From: CAWBVG01 sp963792175
GTDB taxonomy: Bacteria; Acidobacteriota; Vicinamibacteria; Vicinamibacterales; CAVVIG01
Direction: 5' to 3'
Assembly: GCA_963792175.1 (NCBI GenBank)
Contig: CAWBVG010000033.1
Coordinates: 186,001 to 250,000, forward strand
DNA length: 64,000 nt
Part shown: positions 8,333-16,454 of the stretch, one piece after another
How the letters are laid out: every line of letters starts with the position of its first letter
Position numbering within the stretch: the first letter of the stretch is position 1
Position numbers and translations under genes: made by a program
The notes under the pieces: model-generated
The model's database searches: none
The model's input: the letters and a program-made list of their open reading frames with translations, nothing else
What the model was told of the DNA's origin: nothing

Positions 8333-8596
8333 AGGTCGAGGGTTTTCCACACCTGTTGAATTTGCCAGGTGCGGATGACTGTGGACCGATTTCAGCCGTC
8401 CCGGCCGACCGGTTTTACGAACCATTCAAAGCACGTTTTTTCCACAACGTAAGTTACTGATTGTCAAGAACTAACGAGGAGGGTTCACTTTTCAACACAC
8501 CCTCTCTTCCTATATAATTTCATATTCTCGAATCTCTCCTCTCCTTAGGGGATCGCGGGCGCCCGAACCCCCGCCCATTTCGAGGTCAGCACAGCC
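8333..8596. other. dnaA-dnaN intergenic region with further DnaA boxes
   Basis: 264 bp. TTTTCCACA occurs at 8343-8351, just after the dnaA stop, and again at 8438-8446. AT-rich sequence (8450-8520) including TATATAATTTCATATTC follows, and may hold the dnaN promoter or a second unwinding site. Together with the boxes upstream of dnaA this suggests a bipartite origin, as in Bacillus or Helicobacter. Confidence 0.65.
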
Positions 8597-9709
8597 ATGG
8601 AACTTGTCGTCCGCAAAAACGATCTTCTGCGAGAACTGCAACTTTTTCAGGGGATCGTTGAGCGCAAAAACACGATTCCGATTCTGGCCAACGTGTTGAT
8701 GGAAGCGAAGGGCGACGAGGTGCGCTTTCTTGCCACGGACCTCGAGGTGGCGCTGCGCAGCAAATGCCAGGCGACGATCGCCAAGGGCGGTTCGCTCACG
8801 TTGCCGGCGAAAAAGTTTTACGAAATCGTGCGGTCGCTGCCCGAAACCGACATTCGCATTGCCGAGGACAAGGGCGGCGTCAAGGTCGCGGCGGATCGGT
8901 TCGACTCGCGCATGCAGACGTTGCCGCGCGAAGATTTTCCGACGCTTCCCGAATCCGGCGGCACTCCGAGCGCAACGCTGTCTCGCACGTCGGTCAAGGA
9001 GATGGTCTCCAAGACACAGTTTGCGATCACGGGAGAGGACACGCGCTTTTTCCTCAACGGCGCGCTCTTCGTGTTGAAGCCCAACGAGATGAGCCTGGTG
9101 GCGACCGACGGTCATCGTCTCGCCATCGTGACGGTCGCACGCGAAGGTCAGAACAAGAAAGACGCGGACGAGGTGCGGGCGATCCTGCCGAAGAAGACGC
9201 TCGGCGAGTTGGCCAGGCTGCTCAACGAAGGCGACGGCGACATCGCCTACGAGCGTGGCGAAAACCACTTGTTCTTCGATGTCGGCGGCCGGCTGCTGAT
9301 TTCCCGGATGATCGACGGTCAGTTCCCCGCCTACGAGCGCGTCATCCCGAAGGGTAACGACAAGCACATCGAGTTCGAGCGCGATCGCCTCACCAACGCG
9401 GTCAAGCGAGTGGCGTTGCTCTCGAACGAGCGATCGCGAGCGGTGAAGATTCAGATCGACAAGGGCAAGGTGGACGTCTCGTCCAGCAGTCCGGAACTCG
9501 GGGAAGCGAAGGAAACGCTGCCCGTCGACTACGACGGCGGGGCCATGCAGATCTGCTTCAACGCCCAGTACGTCCTCGACTTCCTGGCGGCGGTTTCCAC
9601 TGACGTCGTGTCGCTCGATCTCAAGGACGAGGTGAGTCAGGCGGTGATGAAGCCGGTCGGCGCCGAGGGCTACGACTACACCTACGTGATCATGCCGATG
9701 CGGGTCTGA
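8597..9709 (+). CDS. dnaN: DNA polymerase III sliding clamp, beta subunit
   Basis: 370 aa. Three repeated clamp domains are visible. It begins MELVVRKNDLLRELQLFQGI, includes LPAKKFYEIVRSLP, the hinge FFLNGALF...ATDGHRLAI, and ends YTYVIMPMRV, the conserved M-P-M/V-R C-terminus that lines the protein-binding pocket. The clamp tethers polymerase and many repair factors to DNA. The start ATG follows CGAGGTCAGCACAGCC. It lies between dnaA and gyrB on the leading strand. The frame is intact. Confidence 0.97.
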   Translation: MELVVRKNDLLRELQLFQGIVERKNTIPILANVLMEAKGDEVRFLATDLEVALRSKCQATIAKGGSLTLPAKKFYEIVRSLPETDIRIAEDKGGVKVAADRFDSRMQTLPREDFPTLPESGGTPSATLSRTSVKEMVSKTQFAITGEDTRFFLNGALFVLKPNEMSLVATDGHRLAIVTVAREGQNKKDADEVRAILPKKTLGELARLLNEGDGDIAYERGENHLFFDVGGRLLISRMIDGQFPAYERVIPKGNDKHIEFERDRLTNAVKRVALLSNERSRAVKIQIDKGKVDVSSSSPELGEAKETLPVDYDGGAMQICFNAQYVLDFLAAVSTDVVSLDLKDEVSQAVMKPVGAEGYDYTYVIMPMRV

Positions 9710-9773
9710 CAGGGCGGACACCGTGTCGCCCCTACAAGGCGTAGGGGCCACCGCGGTGCCGGCCACAACATTC

Positions 9774-12364
9774 ATGGAACACACAGGCCGATCCGAAGAC
9801 AAGGACATCCCGCCGTTGACGCCGGAGGTCCCGGCGGGCAACAACGGACACGGGAACGCCGACGACTACTCCGCCGACAGCATCAAGGTGCTCGAGGGCC
9901 TCGAAGCGGTGCGGATGCGCCCGGCCATGTACATCGGGTCGACCGGGCCAACTGGACTGCATCATCTCGTCTACGAAGTCGTCGACAACTCGATCGACGA
10001 GGCGCTGGCTGGCTTCTGCGATCAGATCAACGTCACGATTCACATCGACGGCTCGGTCACGGTGATCGACAACGGCCGCGGCATTCCCGTGGATCGCCAC
10101 ACCAGTGGCAAGTCCGCGGCCGAAGTGGTGCTGACCGTGCTGCACGCCGGCGGCAAGTTCGACAACGACAGCTACAAGGTGTCCGGCGGCCTCCACGGCG
10201 TCGGCGTGTCGGTGGTCAACGCGCTCTCCGAGGCGCTCGACCTCGAGATCTGGCGCAACGGTCAGGTCTACACGCAATCGTACGAGCGCGGGATTCCGGC
10301 GGCCGGGCTCGAGATCACCGGCACGACGAAGCGGCGTGGCACGAAGGTCACGTTCCGGCCCGACCCGCAGATCTTCGAGACCACGGTCTTCAGCTTCGAC
10401 ACGCTCGCACAGCGTTTGCGGGAGCTCGCCTTCCTCAACGGTGGCATCGTCATCACGCTCGATGACGAGCGGGACGGCAAGAATCACAAGTTCCACTACG
10501 ACGGCGGCATCGTCTCGTTCGTCACGCACCTCAACAAGAACAAGTCGGCCGTGAACGAAAAGCCGATCTACATGCGGGGCGAGAAGGACGGTATCGAGGC
10601 GGAGATCGCGCTGCAGTGGAACGACGGCTACGCGGAGATGGTCTATTCCTTCGCGAACAACATCAACACGCACGAGGGCGGCACGCACCTGTCCGGGTTT
10701 CGATCGGCGCTGACGCGTACGATCAACTCGTACGCGACCAAGAACAATCTCGCGAAAGACCTCAAGGAAAGCGTCACCGGCGACGACATCCGCGAAGGCC
10801 TGACCGGCGTCATCAGCGTCAAGATTCCGCATCCGCAGTTCGAAGGACAGACGAAAACCAAGCTTGGCAACACCGAGGTCAAGGGGATCGTCGAGGCGAT
10901 CGTCAACGACAAGCTTGGCGCCTACCTCGAAGAGAACCCGACCGTCGCCAGGAAGGTCCTGGGCAAGGCGATCGATGCGGCGCGGGCGCGCGAAGCGGCT
11001 CGCAAGGCACGCGACCTGGTCCGCCGGAAGGGCGCGCTCGACGGCAGCTCGCTGCCAGGCAAGCTGGCGGACTGCCAGGAGCGGGATCCGGCCCTCAGCG
11101 AGCTGTACATCGTCGAGGGCGAGTCGGCAGGGGGGTCGGCCAAGCAGGGTCGCGATCGCCGCTTCCAGGCCATCCTGCCGCTCAAGGGCAAGATTCTGAA
11201 CGTCGAGAAGGCACGCTTCGACAAGATGCTGGGGAGCGACGAGATCAAGACGATGATCGCGGCGCTTGGCTGCGGTATCGGCGCGGAGGATTTCGAGCTG
11301 GCCAAGCTCCGCTATCACCGCATCATCATCATGACCGACGCGGACGTCGATGGCTCGCACATCCGCACGCTGCTGCTGACGTTCTTCTACCGCCAGCTGC
11401 CGGCGATCATCGAGAACGGTTATGTCTACATCGCGCAGCCGCCGCTGTTTCGCGCGAAGCGCGGCAAGTCCGAAACCTACATCAAGGACGAGCGCGATCT
11501 CGAGACGTTCCTGATCAAGCGGTCGATCGAAGGACGCACCGTGCGGATTCCTGCGACCAGCCGCGTCATCGCCGGCGGCGAGCTCGAGAAGCTGCTGCAG
11601 AAGATGATCGCCCACCAGAAGTTTCTGCACACGGTCGAGCGCCGCGGTCACCCGCGTGAAATCGTCGAAGCGCTGCTCGAGGCGGGCGCCGATCGCGAGT
11701 ATTTCGCCGACAAGGAGCGCCTCGAAGGGCTCGCGCAGACGCTGAGCAATGAGACACGTACCGTCACCGTGGAGCGTGACGAGGAACACAATCGCTACCT
11801 GCTCCAGATCGAGGATCGCTCGAGCGGCTACCCGCGGCAGCATACGATCGGCGTCGACTTCGTCACCGCCGGCGAGTATCGAACGTTGCTCGCCAACCAC
11901 CGCGACCTGCCCGCGCTGCAAGGCGACGTCATCGTGTCGTCGGCTGGAGCACCGGCGGACGACGCGGAGGAACCGACGGCGGCGGCCGACGAGTCGGCCA
12001 TCGGCGGCGGTCCGGTCGATCCTGCGACGAAGCTGGCGGCCGAGCCGAAGGATCGCGTCCGGAAGCCCTTGAAGGACGCGCAGGCCGACGTGACGCTGCG
12101 TTCGCTCGAGGAGCTCGTCGACTACTTCATCGCCGCCGGCAAGAAAGGCGTCGCAATCAACCGCTACAAGGGTCTTGGCGAGATGAACCCGGATCAGCTC
12201 TGGGCCACGACGATGGACCCGCAGATCCGGACGCTGCTGCAGGTTCGCGCCGAAGACCACACCGAGGCCGACCTGATGTTCACGACGCTCATGGGCGATC
12301 AGGTCGAGCCGCGGCGGAAGTTCATCGAAGACAACGCGCTGGACGTCAAAAACCTGGATGTTGA
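9774..12364 (+). CDS. gyrB: DNA gyrase subunit B (stop codon lost by an indel)
   Basis: GHKL ATPase domain: EVVDNSIDEALAG near residue 68, DNGRGIPV, GGLHGVGVSVVNALS. TOPRIM domain: ELYIVEGESAGGSAKQGRDR near residue 445 and TDADVDGSHI near 521. The C-terminus reads INRYKGLGEMNPDQLW and then RRKFIEDNALDVKNLDV, where GyrB normally ends. The frame continues instead through the gap into gyrA (open to 13043). TGA at 12362-12364 in the next frame suggests GTTTGA was read as GTTGA. I take ATG 9774 as start; a GTG at 9723 would add a hairpin-encoded tail. At about 863 aa it is long because of a roughly 45-aa Ala/Glu/Asp-rich insert (about 11938-12070). Confidence 0.94.
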
Positions 12365-12447
12365 AGGGATAGGGACTTGGGGACTAGGGGCTGACGACAG
12401 TCCCTGTTCGAGCCCCGAGCTAATCCCTAAGCCCCAACCCCAACACT
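12365..12447. repeat. G-rich heptamer repeat with inverted arms, gyrB-gyrA gap
   Basis: GGGATAGGGACTTGGGGACTAGGGGCT is followed about 35 bases later by CCCCGAGCTAATCCCTAAGCCCCAACCCC, so G-rich heptamers (variants of GGGGACT/GGGGCTA) face C-rich ones. It is the same family as the elements at 3727-3775 and 18738-18821. It is currently read through by the frameshifted gyrB frame, but the low-complexity translation shows it is not coding. Confidence 0.7.
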
Positions 12448-14968
12448 ATGGCAGATCTCGTTCCGCAGACACCCCCCGTCAACATCGAAGACGAAATGAA
12501 GCGGTCGTACATGGATTACGCCATGAGCGTAATCATTGGACGAGCGCTGCCCGACGCGCGCGATGGGCTGAAGCCGGCGCACCGCCGTGTCCTGTACGGC
12601 ATGAAGACCATGGGCCTGGGGTCGACGCGCGGCTACCGCAAGTGCGCGAAGATCGTCGGCGAGGTGATGGGCAATTTCCATCCTCACGGCGACCAGTCGA
12701 TCTACGACACGCTGGTGCGGTTGGCGCAGGACTTCAACATGCGCTACCCGCTGGTCGACGGCCAGGGCAACTTCGGCTCGATGGACGGCGACCCGCCCGC
12801 GGCGATGCGCTATACCGAGGCGCGGCTCAAGGCGCTGGCCGACGAGGCGATGGCGGACCTGGACAAGGAGACCGTCGACTTCGCGCCGAACTACGACGAG
12901 ACCACCGAAGAGCCGTCCGTCCTCCCCGCACCGTTTCCCAACCTGCTCGTCAACGGATCGGCCGGTATCGCGGTCGGCATGGCGACCAACGTGCCGCCGC
13001 ACAACCTGCGCGAGGTGATCGACGGCTGCATCTGGCTGATTGAAAGCACGCACTTCGCCGAGGCGGGAGCGCGCCCGACGCGAGCGGACAAACTGCGCAA
13101 CCTCATTCGACTGATTCCGGCGCCGGACCTTCCGACCGCCGGCCAGATCGTCGGACGCCAGGGCGCCGTGCAGGCCTACACGACCGGCCGCGGGTCGATC
13201 CTGATGCGCGCGCGATCCGAGGTCGAGACCAACAAGAAAGGCGATCGCCAGGCGATCATCGTCACCGAGATCCCCTATCAGGTGAACAAGGCGAAGCTGA
13301 TCGAGCGGATCGCCGAACTCGTGCGCGAGAAAACGATCGAGGGCATTTCCGACTTGCGGGACGAGTCGGACCGCGACGGCATGCGCATCGTCATCGAGCT
13401 GAAGCGCGGCGAAGTGCCGGAGGTGATTCTCAACAACCTCTACAAGCACACCCAGCTGCAATTGAGCTTCGGCATCATCATGCTCGCCATCGTCGGCGGC
13501 CGGCCGAAGGTGATGACGCTGCTGGAGCTGATCGAGAGCTTCGTCGAGTTCCGCCGCGATGTCGTCCGCCGGCGCACGGAGTTCGAGCTGCGGAAGGCGG
13601 AGGCGCGCTACCACATCCTCGAAGGGCTGAAGATCGCGCTCGACCACCTCGACGCGGTGATCACGCTGATTCGCGGGTCGCGCACGCCGTCCGAAGCCCG
13701 CGACGGCCTGATGACGCAGTTCGGACTGTCGCCGATCCAGTCTCAGGCGATTCTCGACATGCAGCTCCAGCGCCTGACCGGGCTCGAGCGTCAGAAGATT
13801 CTGGACGAACTCGCCGATCTGCTGAAGACGATCGAGCGGCTGCGTGCCATCCTGGCGAGCGAACGGCTGCTGATGCAGATCATCGTCGACGAACTCAAGG
13901 CGATACGCGAGAAGTACGGCGACGACCGCCGGACCGAGATCGTGGAAGGCGAGTCAGGCGAGATCAACATCGAGGACCTGATCGCCGAAGAGGACATGGC
14001 GATCTCGGTCAGCAACACCGGCTACATCAAGCGGACCGCCATCACCACATATCGCAGCCAGCGGCGCGGCGGCAAGGGCCGCATCGGTATGCGGACGCGC
14101 GACGAGGATTTCGTCAGCCACCTGTTCGTCGCCTCGACGCACGCCTACATCATGATCTTCTCGGACCGCGGCCGGGCGTACTGGCTGAAGGTCCACGAGA
14201 TTCCGGACGTCGGTCCGGGCGGCAAAGGCAAGTCGATCGCGAACCTGGTATCGATGGAAGACGGCGAGAAGATTGCCGCGATGCTGGCGGTGAAGGAGTT
14301 CGAGGAAGACAAGTACATCGTGATGGGCTCCAGAAACGGTGTCGTGAAGAAAACCTCGCTCTCCGCGTTCAGCAACCCGCGCGCCGGCGGCATCATCGCG
14401 ATGGGCGTCGAAGAAGGCGATGCGGTCATTACCGTGCTCGTCACCGACGGCACCGGCGAAATCTTCATCGGCACCAAGAACGGCATGGCCATCCGCTTCG
14501 AGGAAGGCGACGTCCGACCGATGGGCCGGACCGCGTATGGCGTCCGCGGCATCACGCTGCGAGACGACGACATCGTCGTCGCGATGGAGGTCGTGAAGCC
14601 TGGCGGGACGCTGCTCACCGTCACCGAACGCGGCTACGGCAAGCGCACCGAGCTCGACGAATACCGCGTCCAGTCGCGCGGCGGCGTCGGCGTCATCAAT
14701 ATCTCGACCTCGGAGCGGAACGGCCCGGTTGTCGGCATCGCCTACGTGCAGGAAGGGGATGAGCTGCTCGTCATCACCCAGCAGGGCATGATCATCCGGA
14801 TGCAGACCAACGACGTCCGCTCCATCGGCCGCGCCACGCAAGGCGTGCGGCTGATCGACGTCGAGGGCGAAGACAAGGTCGTCTCGATCGCGCGGCTGGT
14901 CGAGAAGGAAGAGGAAGACAAGAACGGCGAGTCCGGGCCCGCTGTCCCGGGCGAGCCGGCCGTCGTAA
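12448..14968 (+). CDS. gyrA: DNA gyrase subunit A
   Basis: The catalytic tyrosine is Tyr122 (AAMRYTEARL), the same number as in E. coli. The breakage-reunion domain begins MADLVPQTPP...MDYAMSVIIGRALPD. The C-terminal beta-pinwheel contains the GyrA box QRRGGKG and six blade repeats. The quinolone-determining region reads HPHGDQSIYD, with Gln where E. coli has Ser83. The reading frame stays open to 15366 and fuses GyrA to a lipoprotein. TAA at 14966-14968 in the +1 frame, just after the acidic tail EKEEEDKNGESG, is the likely true stop, so an indel has probably removed it. GyrA with GyrB supercoils DNA. Confidence 0.95.
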
Positions 14969-15009
14969 CCGTCGCGAACCGCGTGGCCACCGAGGCACGA
15001 CGTCACGGC

Positions 15010-15366
15010 ATGAAACGAACGTTTCGTGCGTTCGTGTTTTCGTGGCTGATTTCCGCGGTGCTTCCGGGGTGCTCCAACGCCAGGGAGCATGCGCTGCTCG
15101 ACCAGTTCTTCGCGGCGTCCCGCCTCCGCGACCTCACGGCGCTTCGAAACGTGTCGAACGTGGTCTTCGAGCCGCGAGAACAGGGAACCGTTCTCAGTTT
15201 CGAGATCAAGTCGGTCGAAGAGGTGTCCGCAGGATCAAAGGTCGTTCGGGTCGATGCGCAGGTGCGACGTCCGGATGGTCAGACCGCGCGCGAGATGCTG
15301 CTCGTCACGATCTCGGGGCGGATGATCACCGGAGTGGCGGTGGTCGCTTCAACTCCACGTTCGTAA
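15010..15366 (+). CDS. small putative lipoprotein of unknown function
   Basis: 118 aa from ATG 15010, in frame with the gyrA reading frame but clearly a separate protein. It starts MKRTFRAFVFSWLISAVLPGCSNA, a signal peptide whose lipobox (LPGC) is expected to be lipidated at the Cys. The remainder, including VFEPREQGTVLSFEIKSVEE and VRRPDGQTAREMLLV, looks like a small beta-rich domain. I recognise no family. Its 3' end overlaps the convergent gene at 15326-15824 by about 40 bases. The latter also has a small domain ending on DGRWQITNVE, so the two may be related secreted or periplasmic partners; that is inference. Confidence 0.6.
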   Translation: MKRTFRAFVFSWLISAVLPGCSNAREHALLDQFFAASRLRDLTALRNVSNVVFEPREQGTVLSFEIKSVEEVSAGSKVVRVDAQVRRPDGQTAREMLLVTISGRMITGVAVVASTPRS

Positions 15367-15824
15367 TCTGCCACCGGCCGTCCCGGTTCTCGAGACGGAC
15401 ACGCCGCTTCCTGGCGATCGACAGTCGGCTGCCCGCCCCGCGGATCCGGCGTCGCCACCTCCACCGACATGTACGCCCGAGCCTGGCTCTCGGAATCGAT
15501 GAACACCTGGGTGTCGACGAACCGGACGTCGATGCCGCCGGCCGGAGGTTTCCAGGCGTTCACAGCACCCAGGATTGCGTCGCGGGACGAGATCTCGGCG
15601 TCTCCGGCGTGGACCCGAACGTTGTCAGCCAGATGGCGGCCGAGCTGCGCGAGCCGCGCGATCCTGGCCACGTCACTCTCGCCGGCCGGCACCGACAACG
15701 CCGCGGCCACTTCACCCATCTGCCGCTTGAGGGCTCGCGAAGGATTGAACCACCACTGGTAACTGAAATAGGCGGCGAGGAGCGCGAATGTGGCGCCGAC
15801 GTAAATCGTGCCGCTCGATTTCAT
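15326..15824 (-). CDS. membrane-anchored periplasmic protein, unknown function (frameshifted)
   Basis: The protein starts MKSSGTIYVGATFALLAAYFSYQWW, one N-terminal membrane anchor (residues about 6-24). A soluble domain of about 140 aa follows: LKRQMGEVAAALSVPAGES, LGRHLADNVRVHAGD, DAILGAVNAW, VDTQVFIDSESQARAYMSVEV. The open frame then degenerates, but the adjacent frame continues RRVRLENRDGRWQITNVELKR and stops at TGA 15326-15328. That ending matches SnoaL/NTF2-like or DUF4440-like small domains, so one base is missing near 15410. A longer start at 15890 would pass through the end of the TM2 gene, so I prefer ATG 15824. It precedes no obvious partner except the convergent lipoprotein. Confidence 0.6.
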
Positions 15825-15828
15825 CAGA

Positions 15829-16149
15829 TCAGGGCGTCGACGCTTTGACGGCGAGGAGAATCTCCTGGGCCTTTCGCCGGTTGTACTCATCGACGCGGCC
15901 CTGCACCGTGAACCAATCGACGACCCACCAGATCAGGCAGCCGCCCAGAGTGATGAACTTGAGGATGCCCAGCCCGATGTCGTTGAGGTAAAAGCGATCC
16001 ACGCCGAACTTGCCGATCAGAACCGCCAGGATCAGTCCGGTCGTCCGATCCTTTTTCTCGGAGTTGTATTGCGACATGAAGATCAGTTTCTGCTGATCCG
16101 TCAGCCCCTGCTGCATCGCCAGCAATTCGGCGGTTCCCAGTTCAGCCAT
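15829..16149 (-). CDS. TM2 domain membrane protein
   Basis: 106 aa. An N-terminal soluble segment (MAELGTAELLAMQQGLTDQQKLIFMSQ) is followed by the TM2 domain: two helices LILAVLIGKFGVDRFYL and GILKFITLGGCLIWWVVDWF joined by the typical Gly/Asp turn with DRFYLN. TM2 proteins are small inner-membrane proteins of unknown general role. Its start codon abuts the stop of the DUF2752 gene, so the two form an operon. Pairs of TM2 and DUF2752 genes recur in bacteria. Confidence 0.88.
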   Translation of the reverse strand: MAELGTAELLAMQQGLTDQQKLIFMSQYNSEKKDRTTGLILAVLIGKFGVDRFYLNDIGLGILKFITLGGCLIWWVVDWFTVQGRVDEYNRRKAQEILLAVKASTP

Positions 16150-16437
16150 CTAACCCTCCGTCGCTCGAAGCTCCTGGACTGATTCGACGCACGCGAACGT
16201 GAGGCAGGCGATGGCGACGAAAACCAGCCGGTGCTGGTGCCACGCGCCGGCGAGATCCCCGTTGAATGCCCTTACCAGCGCCCGACCCATGCCGCAGCCA
16301 TAGCACTCCCAGCCGGTGAAGCGCTTCCACAGGCAGAGAGTCGGCAGCGCCAGCAGCCGATCGTGAAACAGCAGCGACGCCAGCCACGCGCCTGGAAATG
16401 CCACCGCCCGCAGCCAGGTCTCGGTCCGGTGAATCAT
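16150..16437 (-). CDS. DUF2752 membrane protein
   Basis: 95 aa with two predicted membrane segments (AVAFPGAWLASLLF; HRLVFVAIACLTFACVES). The family core is present: LCLWKRFTGWECYGCGMGRALVRAFNGD, with the paired cysteines of the C-x-x-C-G-x-x-R-A motif (CYGCGMGRA). Its function is unknown. It directly precedes the TM2 gene with no spacer. Confidence 0.85.
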   Translation of the reverse strand: MIHRTETWLRAVAFPGAWLASLLFHDRLLALPTLCLWKRFTGWECYGCGMGRALVRAFNGDLAGAWHQHRLVFVAIACLTFACVESVQELRATEG

Positions 16438-16454
16438 CGGTGCGATGCGTAAGT

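Noticed and set aside
9732..12260. 842-codon open frame on the reverse strand opposite gyrB
   Set aside because: It is the complement of GyrB in a high-GC genome; Arg/Asp/Val-rich, no recognisable motif and no start signal.
12365..13043. C-terminal extension of GyrB into gyrA (to 1,106 aa)
   Set aside because: It passes through the G-rich intergenic repeat and then gyrA in the wrong frame.
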